DNA from: Mermis nigrescens
Taxonomy: Eukaryota > Nematoda > Enoplea > Mermithida > Mermithidae
Direction of reading: 5' to 3'
NCBI GenBank assembly: GCA_036768485.1
Contig: JAVLUZ010000771.1
Coordinates: forward strand, 550,862-614,861
Length of the DNA: 64,000 nt
The position numbers and the translations under genes are program-made. The notes below the pieces were generated by a model, which saw only the letters and a list, made by a program, of their open reading frames with translations, did no database searches and had not been told where the DNA came from. Each line of letters opens with the position of its first letter. The first letter of the stretch is position 1. This document shows positions 13,201 through 21,640 of the stretch, piece after piece.

Positions 13201-15633
13201 CGTCAAAAACGCCGTTTTTCGGCGTTTCTGACGATACTTAATCTTTCTAGAGGATAAAAACATAAAAAAATCAGAAAAGTCGAACAAATTGAACAAAATA
13301 TAGTCAAAACATAGTTTAATGGCGCGAAGCGCGAAAAATTTGGCACTTTCGAGTAGATAGATAGCTAAAAACGCTCAAAAGGCACCTTTTCTACAAATTT
13401 TAAGAATATTTTCTGGGAACTTCCGAAAAATCGTCAGTTCTGGAAGAAGGGGTGGAAATTAATCTGGCGCGGTGGCCCCCTTCCCTTCCAAACCCAGCAA
13501 GGTTAAGTATAGCCTACAGTATTCCGTTATCTTGCCTAGGTTCGTACGTTGGACGGATCGGCGCATTTAGCACCGCCCACGCCGCCCCCGTCTCCGCCTC
13601 CGCGGGACCACGCCCCGAAATCGATCAACGACCAATCGGAATACGCCGCTGCCGCCGCCGCGGCGCCGCCCTCTTCGGACGACGACGACGACTTCGACGG
13701 CGCGACGAAAAAGGGCGGCTACCATCGACACTCCGATTCGCTGAGCATTATAATGGAGGAGCACGAACCGCCGCCCAGCGCCACGCCTCCTTTGGTCAAG
13801 ATACACGGGCCGAAAATGGTATTTCAGCCCAAATCGGCCGGCGCTCAAATGGTAAGCGTAGTGGGTGGCGTAATAGAGGGAATGGGGGTCTCCCACCCGA
13901 AGTCGGTCGTCCTTATAGAGTGGGCGGCACCAAAATTCTGGTGGGTGCAAGATTTTTAAAGATCAAAAAATGGCCTTAAAAATGGTGGTATGGCGAAAAA
14001 ACACCATTTTTCAACGTTTCTCATCGAGCACTATCCATTGGTATTAAAAACCTGCAAAAAAACGAAAAAAATTCAAAATTTGAATTTTGGGAATCTTTTG
14101 GTTTTTCGGGGGGTGCATACCCCCAACGCCCGTAGTGGTCGTCCCCACACCCCACCCTCGCCCCAAATCAGAAAGTTCTTAACCACATTAAAAAATAGTT
14201 GGGCGTAATAGGGAATAATGTGGTATTTGTAGATGATTTTAGCAATTTTTTGTGACAATTTTCGAATTTTTCAGACGCTTCGCGCCGAAGAGTACTTATA
14301 AATGACATTTATTGCCTTTTTTGGAGCTCTAAAAAGTTCATTTTTACGTCAGAGAAGTGTTTTATGTGCGGAATGAGGATTTATAGTTACTACAATGATT
14401 TCTCATGTATTTTTTGGTGCTTTGCGCCTATTTTCGCGCTAATTTTGCGCGTTTTTCGCAGAAAACTTTCAGAAATTTCTAACTTTTTTTTGGATCACAA
14501 GGATTTTATCAAAAGACGGCAAAAATAATATTTTGAACACGATGGACGGATCTTTTAGACAATTTCTGGCACTATTTGGTAAATTAGGGATTGCGTCCTT
14601 ATCCTTTCAAAAGAAAGAAAAATTTTCCTTCTTTTTCATTTTTTGGGGAAAACTTGCGCTTTTTCCGCCATTTTATATGCTTTTTTGTTATTTTGGCCGT
14701 TAACTGGCGGTCATTTTACCTCCCGACTACTTTAAAAATATGGACGGGGTCCAGGGACACCCGCCCGCAATTCGGAGCCGTTACGTGTCTGTGTGGTAGG
14801 GCTCACTGCCTCACATGAGGTGGGGGAGGAGGAGTTGAATAACTCGCAGAAATCGGTAAACCCCAAAAACTCGATACCCCAAAATTGAATTTTGGCACGT
14901 CCCTAAAGACTTTGCCGATTTTGACACCGCTTAGAATTTGGCCGCTGCCCATTTCTGGTCTCTGCCTATTGCCCTTTTAATGTAAATGCCTAAAATATGC
15001 AAAAGCTACGCTTAGTCGAGCTTGACTTTGTTTCGCCACATTAGTTTACACTGGTTACGCTCCAAATACTCATTGCAGATCAATAGCCCGGTCAATGTTA
15101 CGTCCAATACGAAGATTAACGTCCAATTGCATGTCAGCGACAAATTCACCGACGCCATCGTCGACAAATGCAGCAAATTAATCGCCGGCACTACGCAAAA
15201 AATATCCGGCCGGCTCGGTGGCGGCGGCGGCAACGCCGGCGCGGACGCCGACGATTCGCCGCCGGCGTCGTCGTCGTTGCGCGACGACGCCGAACGTTTA
15301 TTGAAGTACGACGGCGACGATGACGACAAGAAATCGTCGTCGCTGAGCAGCGGCGGCGGCGGCGATAAAAAATCGCTCGACGCCAGCCACCGACGCTTGT
15401 TGAGCGAGGATTACGGTAGCTCGAGCGACGCCGACGACGATGACGTCATCGGCGGCGACGAATCGGAACGTCGCCGGCGGCGAACGCCTCCGGCGACGCG
15501 TCGTTCGCCGTCGGCGACGCGATCGACGACGGCGGCGACGACGGCTACAGTAATCTCAAGCGTTTCGTCGTCGGGTAGTAGTACTGTAGCCGGAAGCGGC
15601 GGCGGCGCGGATAATCCGATGCCCGTCGCGTGA
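1064..15633 (+). CDS. Patched (Hedgehog receptor), C-terminal part, join of five exons
   Basis: Join 1064-1252, 5052-5332, 7368-7467, 13540-13851, 15079-15633; all phases agree and give 478 residues plus TGA. Patched is a 12-pass membrane protein of the RND/sterol-sensing family that represses Smoothened and binds Hedgehog. Visible here: the end of the second extracellular loop ([14 protein letters not shown]), membrane segments 8-12, the segment-10 motif GIGVEFTVH with its conserved acidic residue, and a segment 12 of the form [16 protein letters not shown] cytoplasmic tail of about 290 residues follows, with Pro-, Asp-, Gly- and Ser-rich stretches. The motif SIIMEE and a later [13 protein letters not shown] resemble the Drosophila tail by position. 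The sterol-sensing domain and N-terminal half lie upstream of the window. The family identity is secure; the exact tail boundaries rest on splice-site consensus. Confidence 0.95.
1879..1985. repeat. Two GGCGCTTCGCGCC hairpins
   Basis: The same 13-bp palindrome with a TTC centre occurs at 1879-1891 and 1973-1985, each flanked by TTTTTCGG or TTTCGG on the left and by GATTTMTTATTTTCT-like sequence on the right. The flanks are similar over about 30 bp, suggesting a short tandem copy. Confidence 0.8.
2126..2305. mobile_element. hAT-like MITE, family A, copy 2
   Basis: A 180-bp element with inverted ends starting CAGGCACGTA and a perfect 8-bp duplication, AAAAGATA, at 2118-2125 and 2306-2313. The body closely matches copy 1, including GGGGGG tracts near both ends and GGCCAAAAATAGCACAAAAT in the middle. 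No coding capacity. Confidence 0.88.
3247..3644. mobile_element. hAT-like MITE, family C, copy 1
   Basis: A 398-bp element with short inverted ends (CATACATG at the left, CATGTATG at the right) and a perfect 8-bp duplication, ATCACTAC, at 3239-3246 and 3645-3652. Inside are GGCGCGAAGCGCC at 3447-3459 and GGGGGGTGAAAA-like tracts near both ends. No coding capacity. Confidence 0.87.
4031..4042. repeat. GCGCGAAGCGCC hairpin
   Basis: A copy of the recurring palindrome that lacks one leading G. It sits in AT-rich intron sequence, 390 bp beyond a family C element. Confidence 0.7.
4706..4946. mobile_element. MITE, family B, forward copy
   Basis: About 240 bp matching other family B copies: CACCAAAGTTCTGGGGGGTGCAAG near the left, the internal words AATGGCCTTAAAAATGGTGG and GAGCACTATCCATTGG, and GGGTGCATACC near the right. 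The ends are eroded and I could not fix a target duplication, so the limits are approximate. Its apparent reading frame is only the repeat. Confidence 0.75.
5052..5332 (+). CDS. Patched exon b: segments 9-11
   Basis: Starts in phase 0 after the acceptor TTTGGGTAG and ends with two bases of an Arg codon before GTCAGC. It encodes [14 protein letters not shown], the segment-10 motif GIGVEFTVH (the acidic residue fills the conserved RND proton-relay position), the KNRRSRL loop, and segment 11 ([21 protein letters not shown]). It is CpG-richer than the surrounding intron. Confidence 0.95.
5333..7367 (+). other. Patched intron 2 of this window
   Basis: A 2.0-kb intron that begins with a family A MITE only 37 bp after the donor. 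Related G-rich repeat fragments follow at about 5690-5880 and 6160-6370 (both with GGCCAAAAAACGG-like cores). From about 6400 on it is plain AT-rich sequence in which I see nothing. Confidence 0.75.
5370..5542. mobile_element. hAT-like MITE, family A, copy 3 (reversed)
   Basis: A 173-bp element in reverse orientation, ending GTTACGTGCCTG. Flanks GGGGAGAG (5362-5369) and GGAAAGAG (5543-5550) fit an 8-bp duplication with two later changes. It lies just inside the 5' end of a Patched intron. Confidence 0.83.
7368..7467 (+). CDS. Patched exon c: segment 12
   Basis: The first base completes the split Arg codon; then 33 codons encode [25 protein letters not shown] and IIGPRSE. The acceptor is TTTGTTTTTAG, the donor GAG/GTATTT. 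It is the last membrane helix, ending at the GP motif where the cytoplasmic tail starts. Confidence 0.95.
8439..8862. mobile_element. MITE, family C, copy 2 (reversed)
   Basis: A 424-bp reverse-oriented copy with ends CATACATG and CATGTATG. GTTAAC is present on both flanks, in keeping with an eroded 8-bp duplication. It includes GGCGCTTCGCGCC at 8635-8647 and C-tracts near both ends. Confidence 0.8.
8905..9153. mobile_element. MITE, family B, reversed and partial
   Basis: It matches the family B body (TAGTGCTCGATGAGAAA, CCATTTTTAAGG, then CCCACCTATGG-like right end), joined directly to the end of a family C copy. The left end is missing, so its limits are approximate. Confidence 0.7.
9227..9239. 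repeat. GGCGCGTCGCGCC hairpin variant
   Basis: The recurring palindrome with a GTC centre, embedded in TTTTTCGGCGCGTCGCGCCGA. Confidence 0.65.
9877..10130. mobile_element. hAT-like MITE, family B, with perfect duplication
   Basis: A 254-bp element with inverted ends CACACGTGGGC and GCCCACCTATG and a perfect 8-bp duplication, GTGGTGAC, at 9869-9876 and 10131-10138. This copy defines the ends of family B. No coding capacity. Confidence 0.85.
10380..10770. repeat. Degenerate family C-like repeat (reversed)
   Basis: It shares the family C order: C-rich tract, AAAATTTCCGAAAATT, a GACGCTTCACGCC hairpin variant near 10575, CATCGTCAGAAACGCC and a second C-tract. The ends are not clear. Confidence 0.55.
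11454..11630. mobile_element. hAT-like MITE, family A, copy 4 (reversed)
   Basis: A 177-bp reverse-oriented copy, ending GTTACGTGCCTG, with C-tracts near the right end. The flanks GGGTTAAA and GGGGTGAA agree only partly, so the duplication is eroded. Confidence 0.8.
11996..12184. mobile_element. hAT MITE with CAGGGGCGGATTT end
   Basis: A 189-bp element with ends CAGGGGCGGATTTAGG and CCTGGATCCGACACTG and a perfect 8-bp duplication, TCTGCACG, at 11988-11995 and 12185-12192. CAGKGGCGGAT ends are typical of animal hAT elements. No coding capacity. Confidence 0.88.
13123..13480. repeat. Family C element, right end unclear
   Basis: It begins CATACATGCACAGCATGG, like family C copy 1, and continues in the same order with CGTTTCTGACGATACT and GGCGCGAAGCGCG at 13321-13333. 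The right end fades into the sequence just upstream of the next Patched exon. Confidence 0.65.
13540..13851 (+). CDS. Patched exon d: proximal cytoplasmic tail
   Basis: One hundred and four codons, phase 0 at both ends, between the acceptor ATCTTGCCTAG and the donor GTAAGC. The join reads ...GPRSE-VRTLDGS..., like the E-V-R start of the insect Patched tail. Contents: a Pro-rich stretch ([11 protein letters not shown]), an Ala run, five Asp residues, [13 protein letters not shown], then [15 protein letters not shown]-rich, unlike the intron around it. Confidence 0.9.
13852..15078 (+). other. Patched intron 4 of this window
   Basis: A 1.2-kb intron. A family B MITE begins 61 bp after the donor. 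A GACGCTTCGCGCC hairpin lies at 14274-14286. The rest is AT-rich with G-rich repeat fragments near 14730-14960. Confidence 0.75.
13913..14136. mobile_element. hAT-like MITE, family B, forward, perfect duplication
   Basis: A 224-bp element flanked by the perfect 8-bp duplication GGTCGTCC at 13905-13912 and 14137-14144. The body matches other family B copies (CACCAAAATTCTGG, GGCCTTAAAAATGGTGG, GAGCACTATCCATTGG). Confidence 0.85.
15079..15633 (+). CDS. Patched exon e: distal cytoplasmic tail and stop
   Basis: It starts in phase 0 after TACTCATTGCAG and ends at TGA 15631-15633, giving 184 residues. The first 50 look ordered ([19 protein letters not shown]...); the rest is low complexity: Gly runs, [21 protein letters not shown], Ser/Thr/Ala stretches. 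The last residues are NPMPVA. It is very GC- and CpG-rich (GGCGGCGGC and GACGACG triplets). I see no PPxY motif in either tail exon. Confidence 0.9.
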   Translation: MNSPVNVTSNTKINVQLHVSDKFTDAIVDKCSKLIAGTTQKISGRLGGGGGNAGADADDSPPASSSLRDDAERLLKYDGDDDDKKSSSLSSGGGGDKKSLDASHRRLLSEDYGSSSDADDDDVIGGDESERRRRRTPPATRRSPSATRSTTAATTATVISSVSSSGSSTVAGSGGGADNPMPVA

Positions 15634-16031
15634 CGCAATTTTGTCGCGTCGCGTGGTATATTACGTACATGGCCAGGCCGATAAGAGCTTTAACTATATA
15701 CTAGGTAGGTGGAATACTGTAGGCGAGTTTTTTTTTAATTTCCGTCGTCATTATTGTAAAGTGAAAATGACGCATCCGTTGGACTATGGATATTGCTTTT
15801 TTATGCAAGTATTAATTTACTCTTTATTTGGCCGTTCGATTTTATTACTGGTAGGCCTTTCTGCAAATATTTCTACTTAACGCTCAGAGCCTAGACGCTT
15901 GACTCCATTGTGGTGTATTTTTTAGGCAAGTTTATATCACTTTAAACTGCGAGTTTAACTTCAACTTCAATATGTACTGTGGGTCTGCCCTTTAATTTCA
16001 TTAAAGTATGCTATGTCAAAACATAAACCAT
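15634..16031 (+). other. Probable Patched 3' untranslated region
   Basis: Sequence after the stop codon. I see no AATAAA within 400 bp; ATTAAA occurs near 16000. Nothing else is recognisable before the family A MITE that follows. Confidence 0.45.
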
Positions 16032-16039
16032 GTCATTAA

Positions 16040-16216
16040 CAGGCGCGTAGCTGGCCGTCTCATTTGGGGGAGCAACTGCCAATTTTTGGGGGACTAAGCC
16101 CGAGAATGCCTAAAATAGCACAAAATAACATTTAAAAAGTCCCATTTTCCCCTTTTTTCTGAATTTGGGGGTCCGCCGAACCCCACTCCTCCATTCCCTC
16201 CCGGGATACTTGCCTG
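16040..16216. mobile_element. hAT-like MITE, family A, copy 5
   Basis: A 177-bp element with CAGGCGCGTAGCTGGCC at the left and ACTTGCCTG at the right. The flanks GTCATTAA (16032-16039) and GTCATTGA (16217-16224) are an 8-bp duplication with one change. Confidence 0.86.
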
Positions 16217-16358
16217 GTCATTGAGCTTTTCTTCACTGCTTTGTTGTGCTATATTTGAGCTTTTTAAATTTGCGTCGTGAGTTGCACACTCGGTACCACC
16301 GTTTTTTTTGTATTCGGCGAAGATTTTTCCCGATGTACAAAGACTTTTCAGGACCGTC

Positions 16359-16996
16359 TTTGTACATGTACAAAGATTTTTTGGGAGACAAAAACTGCAG
16401 AAAAGGTGTGAAATTCGCATGAATGTTTGGCGCTTCGCGCCAGAAATGAGTAATTGTGTGTCTTACATATCTTTAATAGCAGAAATCGCATTCCAAAGGA
16501 AAAATGTCAAATTTTTCGGCGATTCTTAGTGATTTTTGCCGTTAGAGACCCAGAAATTAGCTGAAATACACCATCAAAAGTCAGTAACAACTATGGTTTT
16601 ACACACTAAAATCACGGCTGTACCATATTGAAGTACTCCAAAATTTGTGTGTAGAACATGTACAATGATTTTTGAGAAGACAAACACTGTAAAAAAGGTG
16701 TAAAATTCCAAAAAATTTTCGGCGGCCGAAATGAGTATTATCTGTCCTATAGTATATCTTCAAAATGGCAAAATTTGCATGTAGAATGGAAAAATGTCAA
16801 ATTTTTCGGCGCTTCGCGCCGTTTTGAGTCAATTTTAGTAATTTTTGGCGTCAGAAACCCAGAAATTAGCTAAAATAAGGAAACCCTCTTTTACCACACT
16901 AAAGTCGCTACTGTACTACATATATTAGAGTATGCAAAAATTTGCATGTACAAAATGCTCAAAGACTTTTGGTTACCATCTTTGTACATGTACAAA
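16359..16996. repeat. Two diverged ~295-bp tandem units with TTTGTACATGTACAAA palindromes
   Basis: GACAAACACTG-like words followed by AAGGTGT at 16387 and 16679, and AAAAATGTCAAATTTTTCGGCG near 16499 and 16790, define two units about 292 bp apart. A perfect 16-bp palindrome, TTTGTACATGTACAAA, bounds the block at 16359-16374 and 16981-16996. Hairpins GGCGCTTCGCGCC occur at 16429-16441 and 16808-16820. Confidence 0.75.
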
Positions 16997-17490
16997 CGGA
17001 CCTTGTACAAAAAAACGCTGGTTAGTACCAAAATCGATGCAAGATTGCGAAATGAAACTTTTTGCAGTGTAAAATGGAAATAAGAGTGTAAAGAGTCGAA
17101 GCACTTCGGTCCTTCACTCAATTATTTATCCCGATTGGCAAAAGCGCGATTCAGAGTTCGTTTTCCACTTTACAATGTTATTTATCGTGACCGTGAATGA
17201 GTGTAAACTGCGTTCGCTTTAAAGTGCTTTCGACTTTCATGGCGTAATGTAGGTATTTTTTGCGCGCTATCACTTTGACGCTGCAATTTCTCTCCGCCCT
17301 CTCTTTCTAGCCGCATAATTTTCCGTATTGTGAACACTTTTTTATATTGTACGGATGATTTCGTTACAGTATACTTTAGTTTACACTGTATTAGATATTT
17401 CAGCGTCAGTGTCTATCGGATCAGCCTATATCTTGTTCGGGCATTCAGTTTTCTCACTCGACTTTCATTCTTCGTTTCATACCGCGTATG

Positions 17491-17880
17491 GATGTTTACG
17501 TTCGATCGCAATAAGCGGTTTACAACATTAGTTTACACCGTTCTTTGCATTTACACCATAAAACTGTAGAATGATGAAGAAATGTTGTTGGGAATGATTT
17601 TTGAAAAATCTGAATCATTTTTTGACTCTATCGATTGATTTTACATCATAATGCATATGAAGTACCTGCGTTTGATCGCAATGTGCGGTTTACACTATTC
17701 AATTAGTTTGCACTCAATTACAGAATGAGATAGAAGTAGTTGAGATAGATTTTTGAGAAATCAAAACCGTTTTTTCAAATCTATGGATTGATGTAACATC
17801 GTAATGAGTATGAAGTACACGTTTGATCGCAATGAGTGGTTTACACTATTTAATTAGTTTACACTAGCGCACGTATTTAC
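17491..17880. repeat. Diverged 150-170-bp tandem repeat
   Basis: TTYGATCGCAATNNGYGGTTTACA recurs at 17501, 17671 and 17822. Each copy is followed by AATTAGTTTRCAC-like sequence and then by a stretch with ATTTTTGA-AAATC. Rich in TTTACAC words. Confidence 0.7.
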
Positions 17881-18677
17881 ACTTTAAAATAATTGGAGAA
17901 AAATAGTCCCTGGAAGCGAACGAAATTCGGACCTTTCTCTGAATTCAGATTGAGGGTAACACTACTATTAATAAAAAATAATTGTGTCCACAATAAAATT
18001 CGAATAAGACGAATTGGATTAATCGGATGGATTTTTGGTATATTTTTGCCAGTTTTTGAAAGGTTGGGTATACCGTTCCCTTTTGTAAGAAAATTTGGAT
18101 TTGTCGCCGTTTTGACCTTTTTCCATCTACAATAGCCGACCGCCAAACCGGGCATGCGGTGGCGGATCTGGTCCGGACCCCGAGAATCTGAAACACCCAA
18201 AAAAATCGATTGACCTTCATAATTTTATTTTTGGCGGTTCTATCCCATCGGACTCCCCCAGATTTAGCTGCGAATTCCGAGACGTCAAATGTATGACGTC
18301 AATGTTTTCAATACTTCGACACAATTTTTCTTCCGATAATTGAGTAATCTCATGTTCCAGTGCGATATTGCTCTTAAAAGTTCGTTAAACCGATTCGTTG
18401 TTTATTCTTCTGCTCATATATTATGCATTGCAACTTGTTTTTCTTGTTTTGTGTTGAATTCTACGTCTCATATCTGTACATTCTTGTTGTCTGAATAAAC
18501 GCATTGTTTCGTGTACAAGTCGCTAAATCTAGCCGGGAAGTATGCATGCTTTATAGGTCAAAACAGCGATGTATTCGAGAAGTTAGGAGTGGTCAGTGAC
18601 TAAATTCTGGGGGTCCAAGAGGACAAAATCGCGATTTGATTCGCCCAACGACCGGGTACCCGGACCCGGTGTCACAC

Positions 18678-19616
18678 CTTAAAGTGTCCGGCCGAACACT
18701 TTAAGGAACCTTAAAGTGTCCGGGCCACAATAACGTGCTTAAAAGCGAGAAAAAAATGTATTTAAACATTGGGATAGAGTGAGCATCATACGTAGACGTA
18801 AAAGGATAGGGTTTGAACCCCCAAAATCCAAAGTCTCCAAATTGGTAGATCCGTAGAATTGAATAATTTAGCGTTTTTGCAGTTATGCTCCGTCTGATTG
18901 CCAGAATTTGGTCAACTGCCCATGTAAAGTAGCAGGCATTCAACAGCCCAAAGTTTAAGTGGCGGTTCGCCGACCATTGGGGGATTGTGCGAACTTCAAT
19001 TTTTATTCACAAATTGAAAGAATGCACCTAAAGTGGCTAGAAATCGCAAGTTTTTGCACAAAATCGAGGAGAGGGGAATAAACGATTTATGTTTATTTAA
19101 ATTTATATTTTTACATTTACAACTTTGGTTATGGGAATCTCCACCCCCTTGTTGCATGTATGAATGGTAGCATGGTAGGCAATATATAAAATGGAGTCTT
19201 AGCATGTCTTTTTAGAATCATGAGTGAATGCAACCGTGTGCAGTTTAAATTCACAACATTTATGACTGAAATTCGTAAATATCGTCGATTGTTCCTCACG
19301 AAAGTTGTTTTTATACTCGATTTTATCTCCAAGTTTGCTAAACGACGCCACTGACGATGCAACGAATTCTTCGTAATGCATCGGCTTGCTATCTGTTATG
19401 TACCTCAATGCATTGTACAAGGTACGCATATATGTATATGACCTAATTGTACAGCTGAGCGATATGCGTGGGCGTATATGCGTACATACGTATTCTCAGC
19501 GTAAACCGGACACTTTAAGGCAAAGCCGGACACTTTAAGGTGCCTTAAAATGTCCGGCCGGACACTAAGGTACCGTGTCCGGTCGGACACTTTAAGCTGC
19601 GACACCGGCCGGTCTT
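18678..19616. mobile_element. Fold-back element built of 15-bp palindromic units
   Basis: The unit CCTTAAAGTGTCCGG or its complement occurs three times at the left (18678-18723) and at least four to five times at the right (19506-19616), with one to three changes in some. Neighbouring units are in opposite orientation, so each end is itself a set of hairpins and the two ends also pair with each other. The middle (about 780 bp) is unremarkable AT-rich DNA with no coding frame I can support. I found no clear target duplication. Confidence 0.65.
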
Positions 19617-20335
19617 TAGACGCCCGGACCTGAATCATTATTCTATTGTAAATAATCCTCGCTCACCGTCGGTACATAAATACCTAAACAAGACAACGAC
19701 GGCGGGGGTTAATTACTTACGGGGCTTACCTAAGTACCGAGGCTAATCTTAGCGCTGGTCAGGTTGTTAGGGCGAGACGCCAAAGACAACCACAATGACC
19801 CTCAAGACTGACAGCCTCGGTCCTAATATTGCTGACCGCGCTTCTGCAGAAGATCTCGGCAGCTACGCCCCAAGTCCTAACACTTAGTTACTTACGTAAC
19901 CACGGATATTACACGCAAGATCAGTTGACCTATCCGACCAGAAACCCCGGAAAATCTCAAGTTGATGATTCAAGTCATTTTCCTTAGTCAAAAGCTCTTT
20001 CTGAAATGTTTTGGTTCCTAATTGCACTCTGAACATTGAATCAAACAACAACGAGCTCTATACCGGTCAGTCATCCTACATAAAAATTAAGTAATAAATT
20101 TTTATGATTTAGGTTTTGAAAATGAGTAATTGACTTTTCGATAAAAGAGAATATTCAAAAGATTCACCCGAAATTTATGGCTGTCGACCTCCCTCGTAGT
20201 CGAGTTGCCTGCGATATAATTTACCTCTAGGTAACTAACTATGTATGCAAGTTTAATAACGCGAAAAATAAAACCAATAACGCTCTAGCGCGAGTAACTC
20301 TGAACTCAACACGGCGCGAGCCAACCACAAGACTA

Positions 20336-20497
20336 CAGTCTGTTTCACACAACTTCGTGCATAAATTCTAAGCATTTTCGTCGACAGTTGGCCGAGGGGT
20401 TTACGATATCTATATATCTGATCAATGCTATAATCGCACTCATTGCTGTAGATAGTTTTTTTTAAAATTTATAACCGAAGTTGTGTGAAACAGACTA
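20336..20497. mobile_element. Tc1/mariner-like MITE, 162 bp
   Basis: Inverted ends of about 22 bp (beginning CAGTCTGTTTCACACAACTT at the left and matching in complement at the right with one change), each flanked by TA (20334-20335 and 20498-20499). A TA target and this length suit a mariner-type MITE. No coding capacity. Confidence 0.75.
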
Positions 20498-20689
20498 TAA
20501 CTACTCGAATTTTCGAGAAAAAGAGTGAATATACAACGAGTAATATTTTGATATAAGCATAAAATGTTTACACAGATTAAGATATGCATTTTATTTGGAT
20601 TAACCAATGAGTTTAAGATGAAAAGGCGTGCTTGAGATATATGAGGATTTCGAATCTGCAGGCTTAGCTCACGTTGCACTCCTCGGAGG

Positions 20690-20847
20690 CAGGCACGTAG
20701 CTGGCCCTCCTATATGGGGGGCAACACCAATTTTGGGGGGTCTAAGCCAAAAGTAGAACAATATAACGTGTAAAACGTCCTATTTTTCCGGTTTTTTCTG
20801 AATTTGGGGGGTCCGGACCCCCCATTCCCCTCACAGCTACGTGCCTG
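20690..20847. mobile_element. hAT-like MITE, family A, copy 6
   Basis: A 158-bp element with ends CAGGCACGTAGCTGGCC and AGCTACGTGCCTG. Flanks CTCGGAGG (20682-20689) and CTCGGGGG (20848-20855) are an 8-bp duplication with one change. G-tracts near both ends, as in the other copies. Confidence 0.88.
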
Positions 20848-20855
20848 CTCGGGGG

Positions 20856-21640
20856 AGCTTACGTGACTACGCTAAGAGGACCAATAAAACCGTAGTGGGC
20901 GGATCCCATATCTTACTGTAAGGCAATCTCTCGGTTCGGAAGCGAAAGTTCTTAGCTTTTCGAATAATGCACCGATTCCGGTACGGCAAAAAGTAATAAG
21001 TTCGTAAATGCGAGTTGCGTGCGTGTAACAACATTAGCTACACTATTTAGCTTTTTTGGAGAATACTTGTGCGCGCTTTGTTGCGGATTGAGATTAATTC
21101 ATTAAAAAAATTAGAACATAATCAAAAGAAAGCCTAATCAGCAAGTGACCTATTATTGGGAGATTAAAATGTTGTTATTAATTGCTCTCTGTTATTCCTT
21201 CTCTATGCATTTATTTCCTTAATGTTTATTTGTGTACACTATACTCATGTCCACACGCTTAATATTACGTTCAATCCTACCATTTATCTCAGCATGATAT
21301 CATAACCAGGTTTCAATTATTATTATAATATAGTTTTAGGACTTCTAAAAGAGTTTACAGCTTCACGAATTATTTAAATTAAATTTAAGTCACATTTTAA
21401 AGTATTTTAGCCATAATCTCAAACCTGCTTTCTGAATTCCGCCCTGATAGTGACTAAACTTGTCAAAGGTTTGCGCTTAGCATAACGCAACTTATGTAGC
21501 TTTGAGTTGACCGACATAGTTTCAAAAGCTCAACTACTCACTATTTTTCTTAATATCTCAAAAAATAGCCATTTCACTGAACAGCATTATTCAATGGTTA
21601 GGAGGTATACTTGCTTTGGCCTAGAGCTATACTGCAGGTG
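20856..21640. other. Intergenic, nothing recognised
   Basis: AT-rich sequence between a family A MITE and the composite repeat. I see no gene, RNA or clear repeat in it. Confidence 0.6.

Larger units (their letters stand above)
7468..13539 (+). other. Patched intron 3 of this window, 6.1 kb
   Basis: A repeat-dense intron. A G-rich repeat starts almost at the donor and runs to about 7880. Then come a family C element (8439-8862), family B copies (about 8905-9153 and 9877-10130), family C-like stretches (about 10380-10770 and 13123-13480), a family A MITE (11454-11630) and a CAGGGGCGG-type hAT MITE (11996-12184). Between 12,290 and 12,900 are runs of CTCAAATTTGAG- and CGGGTTAAA-like words. I see no coding exon. 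Confidence 0.75.

Noticed and set aside
13567..13950. 127-codon open frame on the - strand over the Patched tail
   Set aside because: It is the complement of GC-rich triplet sequence in a well-supported + strand exon. The Arg/Gly-rich product has no family features. The same holds for - strand frames at 15012-15329 and 15411-15638.
1879..16820. GGCGCGAAGCGCC as the 3' hairpin of Helitrons
   Set aside because: Helitrons end in CTRR just after the hairpin and insert between A and T. These hairpins are internal to elements with inverted ends and 8-bp duplications, or stand alone without CTRR.
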